Shown: positions 27,072-36,741, numbered from the stretch's first letter. The stretch is 45,968 bases of DNA from Dulcicalothrix desertica PCC 7102 (GCF_003991905.1 NZ_RSCL01000021.1:1-45968), one strand, 5' to 3'. Made by a program: numbers and translations. The notes: generated by a model not told the origin, from the letters alone.

Positions 27072-27905
27072 ATGGCTGATACAGCATCAGTGTCTCGCAC
27101 AGATTTAGAAGGTAGACGAAAAAAACTAAGGAAGCAGCGACGCAAAAAGATTATTCAAACTGTCTGGCAAAGCTTTGCTCTTGTTTCTCTTACAGGTGGT
27201 TTGTTATGGGCAACTGTTCAACCAACCTGGTTAGTTAAAACTGAACAAGACGTTAAAGTTTCTGGTAACCAATTACTTTCTGCTGACAAAATTCAGTCGC
27301 TGTTGCCTTTGTCTTATCCGCAATCAGTATGGAAAATTGAGCCATCACATATTGCCCAATCGCTACAAAAGCAACCATTGATTGCACACGCTTCGGTGAC
27401 TCGTCGCTTGTTTCCACCAGGGTTAATTGTTGAAGTAATTGAACGAGTCCCTGTTGCCATCGTGCAAAAAACTCAAGCTTCGGACGAAAAAACTCCATTG
27501 TTGTTGCTTGATGCAACAGGTGTACTAATTAATGTTGATACAAAAAATTTGAAAACGCTTAAAGCAGGATTACCCAATCTTAAAGTAATTGGTTCTCCCG
27601 ACCAATACCGGGAGTTTTGGGGGATGCTTTACGAAGCGGTAAGCCAAAGTTCTGTCGAAATCACCAAAATTGATTGTCAAGATTTGACCAACGTGATTTT
27701 AACAACTGAAATTGGGCTTGTACATCTAGGCGCCTTGGGGCCTCAACTAACCGAGCAAATCAAAGTTCTTGCACAAATGCGACACCTGCCTGCAAAAATA
27801 AATACAAATAAAATACAGTATATAGACCTTACAAATCCTAATTTACCAACTATGCAACTTCAAAATAGTACAAAAGAATTGATTACTCCTCGTGCCAAAC
27901 GCTAA
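27072..27905 (+). CDS. ftsQ: Cell division protein FtsQ/DivIB
   Basis: The 277-residue bitopic membrane protein has a basic cytoplasmic tail (RRKKLRKQRRKKI, about 15-27), one membrane helix (about 32-50) and a periplasmic POTRA domain (VSGNQLLSADKIQSLLP, then HASVTRRLFPPGLIVEVIER) followed by the beta-domain. It links the Z-ring to the septal peptidoglycan machinery. ftsZ lies downstream on the same strand, separated by an unknown gene. Confidence 0.93.
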   Translation: MADTASVSRTDLEGRRKKLRKQRRKKIIQTVWQSFALVSLTGGLLWATVQPTWLVKTEQDVKVSGNQLLSADKIQSLLPLSYPQSVWKIEPSHIAQSLQKQPLIAHASVTRRLFPPGLIVEVIERVPVAIVQKTQASDEKTPLLLLDATGVLINVDTKNLKTLKAGLPNLKVIGSPDQYREFWGMLYEAVSQSSVEITKIDCQDLTNVILTTEIGLVHLGALGPQLTEQIKVLAQMRHLPAKINTNKIQYIDLTNPNLPTMQLQNSTKELITPRAKR

Positions 27906-27973
27906 AATTTAGAATCAAAAGTTGTTAAATTAAAATGCTTTACTCTTGTTGTAGCGAGCAGGACTTTTTATGA

Positions 27974-28645
27974 GTGAATATACTTGGCACAATTATTTTA
28001 CCAATGGAGTTGAAAACAGGTATTGTTGTTTTAACGCCCTGCAAGGAGAACCGATATAAACCTGTACAAGAAACAAGTTACTATTACCCTGTTGTTTTAT
28101 TTCACAACTGGTTCACACGCACTATAGATGTCAGACAGTTTGATGATAGTGTCTTTTGTGAAGGTACTCCTTGTACTGTCACATTGTTACAGCATCAACA
28201 GGCTTGTATTAAGTTTTGTATTGTTTTGTCAAAAGTATATGGGAGGCACCAACATGATATTTTACAGATAAAGGCTGATGTGTGGAATCATAATTTATTG
28301 TATTCCTTAGCAGTAAGGCTACTTGACTGTCAAAGTAGGACAAATGTATTTTTGAAGATTTTTGGTAAAAAGCTTATACATAAGCATATTAACGTAATAT
28401 ATGAAACTCATTTATACATATATATACGTGAAATTTTGGAATCAGCAGTGCATTATTTGTTGCTCCTTAACGATGTAGTAGGGAAGCCAGATAGCGATTT
28501 AAATATCATGTTGAATGAATTTTATTACGCTTGGTTTAGGCTTGAAAACATAATAAAGGGGTTTAAAATAATTGCGCTCAGTCTGGGTGTATTACATGAA
28601 AATCTTTTAAATCTACGCAAATACAGATTTTTTGTAATGGAGTGA
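27974..28645 (+). CDS. Unknown protein between ftsQ and ftsZ
   Basis: The frame codes for up to 223 residues from a GTG at 27974; an internal ATG at 28004 (MELKTGIVVLTPCKENRYK) is an alternative start. Composition is unusual: rich in Cys, His, Tyr, Ile and Leu, with few motifs (HNWFTRTIDVRQFDD, SAVHYLLLLNDVVGKPDSDL). There is no signal peptide. The uninterrupted 672 bases in AT-rich DNA argue that it is, or recently was, a gene. Composition unlike its neighbours and a position between two conserved division genes suggest an insertion. I do not recognise it. From 28646 to 29083 lies the ftsZ upstream region, with no other gene seen. Confidence 0.5.
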   Translation: MNILGTIILPMELKTGIVVLTPCKENRYKPVQETSYYYPVVLFHNWFTRTIDVRQFDDSVFCEGTPCTVTLLQHQQACIKFCIVLSKVYGRHQHDILQIKADVWNHNLLYSLAVRLLDCQSRTNVFLKIFGKKLIHKHINVIYETHLYIYIREILESAVHYLLLLNDVVGKPDSDLNIMLNEFYYAWFRLENIIKGFKIIALSLGVLHENLLNLRKYRFFVME

Positions 28646-29083
28646 AAAAACAACAGATGCAGATGTAAAATTAATGACATCTCAAAAATTACTTCTTTAA
28701 GATGCACAGGTCAGTAACAACGCCAAAATTATACGGAGCAGTAAAGGTAACATAGCAGTGAAGTAATTAGCGTCACTGTTAAAGTTATACATAACACTCA
28801 TAAGGTAAATACTAGGTATACTTCTTTAAAATTAGTTGTGCGATTGAGTGGGAGAAGTTAAGAGTAAAGCTCAGAAAATGCTAGTTTAATGCCAGCAGGT
28901 ATGGGTATATCCGACATTTATGTTGGAATTCTGACTTGAATCCGCTCATCAAAGCTTCTGTTGTAAAGGAAGTTATGACAAGAAAAAACAATGCTTATCC
29001 ATGATGGTTGGCTCACACTATAGTTGACTCATAGGTACACAACACCAACCGAATAGCCGTTTATCTACATGTACGCAAATCCA

Positions 29084-30403
29084 ATGACATTTGACAATAG
29101 CCAAGGGCTTACTTATAAAAACTCTCAATCTCCAGGACAGCCATCCTTGACTCTTACGGGGAACTCCAATAACCCTTTTAGCCATTCTGGGTTAACTTTT
29201 GGGTCATCGGACAACAAAAAAACCCCAGCAGAAGATAGTCGTATTGGCGATATCGTTCCTGGGCGCGTTGCCAACATCAAAGTGATTGGAGTTGGTGGTG
29301 GTGGTAGTAATGCTGTTAACCGCATGATTGCTTCGGATGTTTCTGGAGTAGAATTTTGGTCTATTAACACTGATGCTCAAGCTTTAACACTCGCATCCGC
29401 TCCTAGTCGTTTGCAAATTGGGCAGAAATTAACACGCGGTTTGGGGGCAGGTGGAAACCCAGCAATTGGTCAAAAAGCTGCTGAAGAGTCGCGCGACGAA
29501 ATTGCCACTGCTTTAGAAGGCGCCGACCTTGTTTTTATTACGGCTGGTATGGGAGGCGGAACGGGTACAGGTGCTGCTCCAATTGTGGCAGAGGTGGCAA
29601 AAGAAATGGGCGCCTTGACAGTAGGCGTTGTCACACGTCCATTTATATTTGAAGGGCGCCGTCGTATTAGTCAAGCCGAGCAAGGAATAGAAGGGCTAAA
29701 AAGTCGCGTTGATACCCTCATTATCATTCCCAATAACAAATTATTAGAAGTGATCCCCGAACAAACTCCAATGCAGGAAGCATTTCGCTATGCCGACGAC
29801 GTACTACGGCAAGGGGTGCAAGGAATTTCAGATATCATTACAATTCCTGGCTTAATTAACGTAGACTTTGCCGATGTGCGCGCAGTAATGGCAGATGCAG
29901 GTTCGGCGTTAATGGGGATTGGTATTGGTTCAGGCAAATCACGCGCTCGCGAAGCTGCCATTGCCGCAATTTCTTCGCCACTTTTAGAATGTTCGATTGA
30001 AGGGGCGAGAGGTGTTGTGTTTAACATTACGGGTGGTAGTGACTTAACACTACACGAAGTCAATGCTGCCGCCGAAACGATTTACGAAGTCGTAGATCCG
30101 AACGCGAATATTATTTTTGGTGCCGTAATTGACGACCGACTTCAAGGCGAAGTGCGATTGACTGTAATTGCAACTGGCTTTACTGGCGAAGTTCAGCAAA
30201 CACCTGCACAATCTGCCAGCGTAAACCCAAGAGGGGGGATACCAACACAACAAAGGCGCCCAATGCCAATGCAGCAACCACCTTTTACTCCACCTGCACA
30301 ACAACAGCAACAACAACAACAACAACCACAGCAACCACCTGAACCCAAAGAAAAACCTGGATTAGATATTCCAGACTTTTTACGCAAGCGCAATAAGAAT
30401 TAA
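29084..30403 (+). CDS. ftsZ: Cell division protein FtsZ
   Basis: FtsZ is the tubulin-like GTPase that forms the Z-ring. The N-terminal extension of about 55 residues is typical of heterocystous cyanobacteria. The GTP-binding signature [18 protein letters not shown] and the N-terminal [16 protein letters not shown] are intact. The C-terminal linker carries a polyglutamine run of about nine residues (CAA/CAG tract near 30300-30330), and the final peptide [11 protein letters not shown] is the binding site for partners such as SepF. I chose the ATG at 29084 (MTFDNSQ); an in-frame ATG at 29069 adds five residues. Confidence 0.97.
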   Translation: MTFDNSQGLTYKNSQSPGQPSLTLTGNSNNPFSHSGLTFGSSDNKKTPAEDSRIGDIVPGRVANIKVIGVGGGGSNAVNRMIASDVSGVEFWSINTDAQALTLASAPSRLQIGQKLTRGLGAGGNPAIGQKAAEESRDEIATALEGADLVFITAGMGGGTGTGAAPIVAEVAKEMGALTVGVVTRPFIFEGRRRISQAEQGIEGLKSRVDTLIIIPNNKLLEVIPEQTPMQEAFRYADDVLRQGVQGISDIITIPGLINVDFADVRAVMADAGSALMGIGIGSGKSRAREAAIAAISSPLLECSIEGARGVVFNITGGSDLTLHEVNAAAETIYEVVDPNANIIFGAVIDDRLQGEVRLTVIATGFTGEVQQTPAQSASVNPRGGIPTQQRRPMPMQQPPFTPPAQQQQQQQQQPQQPPEPKEKPGLDIPDFLRKRNKN

Positions 30404-30488
30404 TTATCTTTCCCCTACGAATGATGATTAATATTACTTAATTTCAAAACACTTAAAGTGACTGTGTTCCCCATACAATTCGTTGAAT

Positions 30489-30528
30489 GAACCTTTTAAG
30501 CTAATTATTAAAACCAGCTAAAAAGTTC
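30489..30528. terminator. Possible bidirectional terminator between ftsZ and gshB
   Basis: GAACCTTTTAAGCT and AGCTAAAAAGTTC form an imperfect stem between two convergent genes. T-rich bases follow on the plus strand. Confidence 0.45.
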
Positions 30529-30597
30529 TTATTTATACATGACCGGGCTGTGTAACAGTGCCGGATATTGTTGTCATTGCTAAAAAGCTATCTACCG

Positions 30598-31563
30598 TTA
30601 AGAGTTAAGAGTATCCAACCATTTAATTACTTGTTGACCGAGACGAGTACCCTCGAATCGGTCAATTTCGCGTATACCTGTTGGGCTGGTAACATTAACT
30701 TCAGTGAGATAGCCACCAATAACATCAATACCAACAAAAATTAAACCATCTACTAGTAATTTTGCAGCTAGTTGCTGGCAAATATCAAGTTCACGTGGTG
30801 TTATTTCAGTTTTAGCAACAGTACCACCAGCAGCCATATTATTGCGAAATTCTCCGGCTGTCGAAAGACGATTCAAGGCGCCTATCGGTTCACCGTTGAG
30901 TAATATAATTCGCTTATCTCCTTGCTTGGCTTCTGGTAAATACGTTTGCACCATTACAGGAACACGACCTTGAAGGGTACTAAGTTCAACAATCGAGTTG
31001 AAATTACGGTCTCCTGCTTGTAAAAATAAAATGCCTTCTCCTGCTTTGTTGCCCAAAGGTTTTAGTATAGCGGCGCCTTTAACTTCGACAAATTGGCGAA
31101 TTCGGGCTTTATCAGCGCTAACAATAGTTTCGGGTATTGCCTCAGTAAACTGTAAAGCATACATTTTTTCATTGGCTGCTCGTATGCCGTTAGGGCTATT
31201 AACCACTAAAGTTTTGCGAGGGTCAATATAATCAAGAATATAAGTTGCGTATAAATACGGAACATCCACAGGTGGGTCAGTCCGCATAAACACAGCATCC
31301 ATTGTGTCTAGGCAAACACTCAGACGTTCGCCTAGCTTATACCAAGCAGAAACAGCAACCCAGCGTCCTTCTACTAACTCAATCGGTGTAATTTCCACCC
31401 GTTCAAGAATGCCCCAAGCTTTGCTATCAACAACACTTAGTTGACTCGCTTGAGTTATCCATACTTCATGTCCTAACACACAAGCAGCTTCCATCAAAGC
31501 CACACTAGTATCGTGACAAGGGTCAAGCAAGTGGATAGGGTCAATAATAAAAGCTAATTTCAC
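30598..31563 (-). CDS. gshB: Glutathione synthetase
   Basis: The 321-residue enzyme joins gamma-glutamylcysteine and glycine using ATP. It starts MKLAFIIDPIHLLDPCHDTS and shows ATP-grasp features: VDVPYLYATYILDYI, KPLGNKAGEGILFLQ, the glycine-rich NNMAAGGTVAKTEIT loop, and the metal-binding GIDVIGGYLTEVNVTSPTGI. Full length is normal. The next gene upstream on the same strand is grxC, so glutathione synthesis and a glutathione-dependent redoxin are paired, 113 bases apart. Confidence 0.97.
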   Translation of the reverse strand: MKLAFIIDPIHLLDPCHDTSVALMEAACVLGHEVWITQASQLSVVDSKAWGILERVEITPIELVEGRWVAVSAWYKLGERLSVCLDTMDAVFMRTDPPVDVPYLYATYILDYIDPRKTLVVNSPNGIRAANEKMYALQFTEAIPETIVSADKARIRQFVEVKGAAILKPLGNKAGEGILFLQAGDRNFNSIVELSTLQGRVPVMVQTYLPEAKQGDKRIILLNGEPIGALNRLSTAGEFRNNMAAGGTVAKTEITPRELDICQQLAAKLLVDGLIFVGIDVIGGYLTEVNVTSPTGIREIDRFEGTRLGQQVIKWLDTLNS

Positions 31564-31640
31564 TTTTTTGTACGGCGGCGCCGGAAATATCTAAAGATGA
31601 CACACCTATTGATTATCCACCTAAAAGTACCCTGATGAGT

Positions 31641-31684
31641 TATAAGTTATGAGTTCTGATTCCTAACTCCTAACTCTTAACTTT
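31641..31684. repeat. TAACTCC/TAACTCT heptamer-type repeat
   Basis: Short copies of CTAACTC and related heptamers lie between gshB and grxC. The repeat ends at the grxC stop codon. It belongs to the tandem heptamer class common in these cyanobacteria. Confidence 0.55.
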
Positions 31685-31943
31685 CAACTTCTAATAACTC
31701 ATCTAACTTTCCTTTCGCATCGAGTGCGTGGATATCATCACAACCACCAACGTGAAGGTCATCAATAAAAATTTGTGGTAGAGAGCGTCTACCATTTGCA
31801 CGTTGGGCCATTTTACCTCGTGCTACCTCATCCCCATCAATAGCGTACTCAACAAAATCAACACCTTTGTCTTTTAACAAAGCTTTCGCACGAATGCAAA
31901 ACGGACAAGTTCTCCAAGTATAAATTTCAACTTTAGCAGTCAT
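31677..31943 (-). CDS. grxC: Glutaredoxin 3 (dithiol, CPFC)
   Basis: The 88-residue thioredoxin-fold protein has the active site WRTCPFCIRAKALL (Cys13 and Cys16 by count), the cis-proline RRSLPQIFID and the glutathione-binding GGCDDIHAL. It reduces protein disulfides and glutathione-mixed disulfides using glutathione, the product of the downstream gshB gene. Confidence 0.96.
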   Translation of the reverse strand: MTAKVEIYTWRTCPFCIRAKALLKDKGVDFVEYAIDGDEVARGKMAQRANGRRSLPQIFIDDLHVGGCDDIHALDAKGKLDELLEVES

Positions 31944-32047
31944 GGCGCTTTTACTTCAGTAACATTTCCTCATTTTAGAACGCTACCGCTGGTTATGCTA
32001 TAAGTTAAACTCTACACCCATGCACAATTATAACTGGTTACTAAAAG

Positions 32048-32077
32048 CCCACACCAATATTACACACGTGGTGTGGG
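32048..32077 (-). terminator. Terminator of the PEP-CTERM-like gene
   Basis: A perfect 9 bp stem (CCCACACCA / TGGTGTGGG, loop 12), 31 bases after the gene, is followed on the minus strand by CTTTTAG. Confidence 0.65.
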
Positions 32078-32107
32078 TAGTTTTTAGGTAGTTTACCCTT
32101 TAAATAT

Positions 32108-32887
32108 TTAAGATTGAGAGACAAGCTTGTTGTTTTTCTTTCTTAGTCCAAAAGCACTTATAGCTACAAAACCGATAGCTGCAATAGTTGCAGGTTCAGA
32201 AACTTTTCTTCTCACCTTGCCTCTACCTGTACCGCTAGCACCATTGAAAGTAACATTATTGCTACTTCCGTCAATGCTTTGATAGCGGACACCAAAATTG
32301 TCCAAATCTAAGCTGTTGATAATACCGTTAAAAGCCAAAATCGCAGTGAAGTTGCCGCTATTGCCATTAAAGACTCCGCCACTAGCTCCTCCCTGGCAGT
32401 TATTACCATTTGTAAAGCATACGTCAACGTTACCAAACTGGTTAGGGAATGAGCCACCTCTGTCGTTGGAAAAAAGTCCTCCACTTTGTACTCGTGTGCT
32501 TCCAGAAGTATTGGTATTTCCAACTCCGAGTAAATTGTAGTTGGTATCAAAACCTAAAGCAGAAGTTCTAGAGGTAATGCCACTGCCTGATGTATTGGAT
32601 AACTTAATATTAAATTTTGCCTCGGTTTTGGTATTGGCGCCAGTACCAACTGTGGAAAATCCTAGAAATTTAAAAGTTGCTAGTGATGAAAGTCCATTGA
32701 CATTTTGTGTATTAACATTCCCATCAAAGTAAACATCAAATACTTGATTTACATCGTTAGCATCAAGGGTAACTTTGGTGTCATTACTAGAAACTATAAA
32801 AGCGGATGCTGAGGGAGCAAAAGCCACTGAAGTTACTGCTACTGTAGCGAGTGCGGATAAAACAGTAATAGGTTGTTTGAACAACAT
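32108..32887 (-). CDS. Secreted protein with a PEP-CTERM-like sorting signal
   Basis: The 259-residue protein has an N-terminal signal peptide (PITVLSALATVAVTSVAF, cleavage near ASA at about 29) and a beta-rich Asn/Gly/Ser domain. The C-terminus has the three parts of a PEP-CTERM signal: VSEPATI, a hydrophobic helix (AAIGFVAISAFGL) and the basic RKKNNK. The PEP triplet reads SEP here, a variant seen in cyanobacteria. Such proteins are thought to be processed by an exosortase and released to the surface or matrix. No exosortase is in the window. Confidence 0.85.
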   Translation of the reverse strand: MLFKQPITVLSALATVAVTSVAFAPSASAFIVSSNDTKVTLDANDVNQVFDVYFDGNVNTQNVNGLSSLATFKFLGFSTVGTGANTKTEAKFNIKLSNTSGSGITSRTSALGFDTNYNLLGVGNTNTSGSTRVQSGGLFSNDRGGSFPNQFGNVDVCFTNGNNCQGGASGGVFNGNSGNFTAILAFNGIINSLDLDNFGVRYQSIDGSSNNVTFNGASGTGRGKVRRKVSEPATIAAIGFVAISAFGLRKKNNKLVSQS

Positions 32888-33178
32888 TGGTGTATTAAAA
32901 AAATTTTGAATGAGACTTTTACACTATAAGCAATCTGATTAAATATCGTCTATTGATTTGCGATATATTTATTGATGCTTCAATTTCAGCTTTAAAAAGA
33001 TGATTTAACAGTATAAATACTAGTAATAAGCAATATTTTTTTAACATCGAAAATTATATTGATTTTCTATATTTGAATAAAACTGTAAGTGAATATACTT
33101 GTTTTGATAAAAAAGAGTAGGGACACAACAATGCTATGCCCCAGCCTTAAGATGAACGTATACTTTGAGTTTAAGTAA

Positions 33179-33252
33179 TTACCGTGAAGAAACAGCGCAG
33201 TGAATAAGCTGTCCCAAGCGCTGACGGAGAATTTCTAAACCTGTTCCTTCAC
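33179..33252 (-). pseudogene. Duplicated fragment of the hflX 3' end
   Basis: The minus-strand frame GLEILRQRLGQLIHCAVSSR ends in TAA and matches the hflX C-terminus (GLETLRQRLGQLIHFAAHER), which ends about 200 bases away. Similarity fades beyond a preceding LGEGT. It is a decayed second copy of the gene end, from a tandem duplication or a lost paralogue. The rest of 32888-33321 holds nothing I can name and should include the promoter of the PEP-CTERM-like gene. Confidence 0.7.
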
Positions 33253-33321
33253 CCAACCTACGTATTTTCGTTTTTTCTCCAAAACCTACGCAGTATTGTA
33301 TCGGATATAAATTGTAAAAAG

Positions 33322-33353
33322 AAATCCCGGTAACTGTTATGAGACCGGGATTT
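33322..33353 (-). terminator. hflX terminator
   Basis: A perfect 10 bp stem (AAATCCCGGT / ACCGGGATTT, loop 12) lies 25 bases after the hflX stop and is followed on the minus strand by CTTTTTAC. Confidence 0.8.
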
Positions 33354-33377
33354 TAATATCTTATTTTCTTTATTGCT

Positions 33378-34922
33378 TTACCGCTCGTGTGCTGCGAAGT
33401 GAATTAGTTGTCCTAAACGCTGACGAAGAGTTTCTAAACCCAAACGATGGGTGGCAGAAATAAACACAGCCATTGGAAACTCTTCGCGCGCTATTTCAAG
33501 CGTATCGCTACTAACTTCATCTATTTTGTTAAACACAACCATTGCTGGCCCAGGCGTAACAGGCATTACAGCCAAAATATCCCGTACTGCACGAATGTGA
33601 CTCAACCACGCGGGATGCGATAAATCAACCAAATGTATTAAAGCATCGGCTTCAGTCACTTCTTCCAAAGTGGCGCGGAAGGCATCCATCAGTGCTTCTG
33701 GCAGTTCGTGTATAAATCCTACCGTATCTGTAACTAGAATTTCTTGCGGTAGAGAGTCTAAAGCATCGGGAACTACCAAACGACGAGTAGTTGGGTCGAG
33801 CGTTGCAAACAATTGGTCGGCCGTATATACTTCGGCGTTGGTCAACGTATTTAGCAGTGTAGATTTTCCTGCGTTCGTATATCCAACTAAAGCCACAGAG
33901 GGAACTTCTTGGTGTTGGCGCCGTTGACGCAAACGTTCACGATGTGCTTGTAATTGGTTGACTTCTTGTTGCAAACGAGAAATACGGCGGCTAATGGCAC
34001 GGCGTTCGGTTTCTAATTTAGTTTCACCAGGGCCTCGTGTACCAATACCACCCCCCAGTCGAGACATCGCTTGACCTCGACCTGTGAGGCGAGGCAACAT
34101 GTACTCTAACTGTGCCAACTCAACTTGTAATTTACCAGCACGTGACTGAGCGCGCTGTGCAAAAATATCTAATATGACTTCGGTGCGGTCAACGACGCGA
34201 ACACCAATTTGAGCTTCTAAGTTGCGAACCTGCGACGGTGTAAGGTCACGGTCGAAAACAACTAAATTTGCTCCTAAAGTTTGTGCTGTTAAGGCAATTT
34301 CTTGAACTTTACCTTCCCCGACGACAGTTTGGGGATGGGTACGGCTGCGTTTTTGCCACATAGTTTGCAAAACTTCGCCGCCTGCGGTATCAACCAACCG
34401 CCCTAATTCTTCGACAATATCTTTAAATTGTTGCGCGTTAACGTTGTCGGTCATGACACCAACAATTACAACGCGGTCATTGTCGCTATCAACATCAGTG
34501 GCAACATACTCTCGTCGAAATTCTTCTTCGAGTCCTTCTACCAATTCCAGAAAATCTTGATTTGATAGAACATCTAAACTCATTGCTGGCGAGACATTCC
34601 AACTTGGTGCTGGAAGTTTGTCTTTCTCATTTAATGAGGCGCCACTGTTAATTAAAACGGGGGTGTAAGAGGCTGTTAAATGTGCCAAATAAGCTTCTTT
34701 AACATATCCAGTTGCACCACCACCACGTTTGGTAAATCCAGTTCCAGTAATATTGAGTACAACCAGGGCATCAAGACGTTGCATAGCCATAGCTGTTAAA
34801 GCCGCTTCCGATGGTGGTTCTGGCTTTAAGTGGGTAGCTATACAACGGATACCGCAAAGTCGTTCTGCACCATAACGTGGCAACTCTAAAGGCGGAATCT
34901 GCGTTTGACGCGGAGTGCCCAC
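33378..34922 (-). CDS. hflX: GTPase HflX (ribosome-associated), start unresolved
   Basis: HflX is a ribosome-splitting, heat-responsive GTPase. The HflX-specific N-terminal domain includes QKRSRTHPQTVVGEGKVQEI-like sequence and the GGGIGTRGPGETKLE motif. The G domain shows G1 GYTNAGKST, G3 DTVGFIHELP and G4 NKID. The first accepted start codon is the GTG at 34922, but protein-like sequence typical of the family continues in frame upstream (IETIFGNLQGLKSSQLKQLQ, then VCAYVNRRGQVIRVGV) to a TAA at 35169-35171. No ATG, GTG or TTG occurs in those 82 codons. Either a rare start such as ATT (35153) or ATC (35120) is used, or the 5' end is damaged; an ATG at 35161 lies one frame off. The expected protein is about 580-590 residues. 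Confidence 0.9.
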   Translation of the reverse strand: MGTPRQTQIPPLELPRYGAERLCGIRCIATHLKPEPPSEAALTAMAMQRLDALVVLNITGTGFTKRGGGATGYVKEAYLAHLTASYTPVLINSGASLNEKDKLPAPSWNVSPAMSLDVLSNQDFLELVEGLEEEFRREYVATDVDSDNDRVVIVGVMTDNVNAQQFKDIVEELGRLVDTAGGEVLQTMWQKRSRTHPQTVVGEGKVQEIALTAQTLGANLVVFDRDLTPSQVRNLEAQIGVRVVDRTEVILDIFAQRAQSRAGKLQVELAQLEYMLPRLTGRGQAMSRLGGGIGTRGPGETKLETERRAISRRISRLQQEVNQLQAHRERLRQRRQHQEVPSVALVGYTNAGKSTLLNTLTNAEVYTADQLFATLDPTTRRLVVPDALDSLPQEILVTDTVGFIHELPEALMDAFRATLEEVTEADALIHLVDLSHPAWLSHIRAVRDILAVMPVTPGPAMVVFNKIDEVSSDTLEIAREEFPMAVFISATHRLGLETLRQRLGQLIHFAAHER

Positions 34923-35307
34923 CCCAACCCGGATAACTTGTCCGCGACGGTTAACGTAGGCACATACAGGGAAATTTATCTCAGTACTAATTGCTGCCAG
35001 ACGCTGGGAAAATTCGGGCGTTGTAACGGTATCGCCCGGTAAGCGCTGGTGGTACAGCCGCTGTAGTTGTTTGAGCTGGCTGCTTTTTAAACCTTGGAGA
35101 TTACCAAAGATAGTCTCGATAGGCGTTTTATACCAGTGAACTGGTCCTCGAATGCTTCCATGTCTATTTTACAACATCGCTTTTGTTGTCAAACTCCTAC
35201 TTTTGGTAGATGCATCTTCACAATTAATTTACAAAATTGCCAATCTATGTATAAATAGATGCTTTAAGATTAAGCCAAATTACTATTAAGTTTTATTTGA
35301 GGTCAAG

Positions 35308-36675
35308 ATGCGATTCTTATTTGGAGTACCTTTACTCATCAGTCTATCATTAGTAATGGCGCCAGGAATTACCATTGCGGCAGTAGTCGAATTGGTAGAA
35401 GAAGCACAAAGTGCCCAAAATGATTCAAATTACGACGAAGCAGAAAAATTATGGCGCCAAGTTATTAAACAGCAACCAAGAGACGCTTTAGCATACGCGC
35501 GCTTAGGTAGTGTACTATTCTCTCAAAATAGAATTGATGAAGGAATTGCCGCATACCAACAAGCTATCAAAATCAAGCCAAGTGCCAAAATTTACAATAA
35601 CTACGGTGATAACTTACGCTCAGAAGATAAACTAAATGAAGCAATGATAGCCTATCAAGAAGCTTTAAAACTAGATTCCAAAAGCGAAGTAGCACGTAGT
35701 GGTTTAGGTACAGTATATCTTAGACAAGAAAATTATACACAAGCAATAGCAGAATTTCGTCAGTTAGTTGCCCTAAAACCAGATTGGAATAACTATGAAT
35801 CATTAGGTGACGCTTTAACAGAAGCAGGAAAGCATGATGAAGCTAGAACAGCTTATCGACAAGCTATTAAATTAGAGCCAACATACTATTCGCTATATAA
35901 TAAAGTTGCTGAATCTTTTCAGAAGCAAGAAAAGATCAATGATGCAATACTAGCTTATCGTCAAGCAATAAATGTTGATTCGACTAATTTTTATGCATAC
36001 ACTGGTCTTGCAGAATTAATAAAGTTTCCAAAATCGATTACGATTTTAACGCAATACGCAAAACAAGAACCTAAAAATGAAGTGCCACTCCAAGCTTTAG
36101 GTTATATTTATAAGCAAAATCAAAAGTTAAACGAATCAGTATCCGCATACCGTCAAGCAATAAAAGTTAAACCATCAGCAGAAAACTATTCAAGCTTAGG
36201 TGAAGTACTAGTAGAGCAAAATAAACTAGAACAAGCAGTTACAGCGTATCGTCAAACTATTAAACTTGAACCACAAGATTACCGATATGGCGCCTTAGCA
36301 GAAGTTCTAATTAAGCAAAATAAATTGAACGAAGCACTAACATCTTGTCAAACAGTAATAGACCTTTATAAAGGTAAAGACACTTCTTATATAAACTACT
36401 ACACTTGTTCCGTAGCAGGTTTTGGTATTTATCAAAAGCAAGGATTAAAAAATGTCATGACAACCTTTCAACAGCTTACAAAAAAAATTCCTCCCAAAAA
36501 CATGGCAGAAATATATGTCAACTTAGGTTATCGTATTCAAAGTACTGATAATTTTATCAAAGAAGACGCAATAGCCATTTTTGAAGAAGCATTAAAATTC
36601 AACCCCAGAAACAAAGAAGCCCAAGAAAACCTTCAAGAACTTCAACAAACTCAACAAAGCAGCTTTATTCAATAG
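35308..36675 (+). CDS. Secreted TPR protein
   Basis: The 455-residue protein has a signal peptide (FLFGVPLLISLSLVMAPGI, cleavage near residue 24) followed by about ten tetratricopeptide repeats. Typical units are EAEKLWRQVIKQQPRDALAY, EAMIAYQEALKLDSKSEVAR and EARTAYRQAIKLEPTYYSLY. It is probably periplasmic and acts as a protein-interaction scaffold. A GAGGTCAAG about 8 bases upstream serves as ribosome site. Partner unknown. Confidence 0.88.
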   Translation: MRFLFGVPLLISLSLVMAPGITIAAVVELVEEAQSAQNDSNYDEAEKLWRQVIKQQPRDALAYARLGSVLFSQNRIDEGIAAYQQAIKIKPSAKIYNNYGDNLRSEDKLNEAMIAYQEALKLDSKSEVARSGLGTVYLRQENYTQAIAEFRQLVALKPDWNNYESLGDALTEAGKHDEARTAYRQAIKLEPTYYSLYNKVAESFQKQEKINDAILAYRQAINVDSTNFYAYTGLAELIKFPKSITILTQYAKQEPKNEVPLQALGYIYKQNQKLNESVSAYRQAIKVKPSAENYSSLGEVLVEQNKLEQAVTAYRQTIKLEPQDYRYGALAEVLIKQNKLNEALTSCQTVIDLYKGKDTSYINYYTCSVAGFGIYQKQGLKNVMTTFQQLTKKIPPKNMAEIYVNLGYRIQSTDNFIKEDAIAIFEEALKFNPRNKEAQENLQELQQTQQSSFIQ

Positions 36676-36730
36676 CACTCTTGTGGAATGGGCATCCTTG
36701 CCCGTTCTCATAAGACCCACCCCACAAGAC
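36676..36730. repeat. Interspersed hairpin repeat, GGGCATCC family, copy 3
   Basis: CTTGTGGAATGGGCATCCTT and TGCCCG are followed by CCCACCCCACAAG, the two arms of the repeat with a short middle. It begins right after the stop of the TPR gene and ends before the convergent gene, so it may serve both as terminator. Confidence 0.75.
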
Positions 36731-36741
36731 AAATTTAAAGA

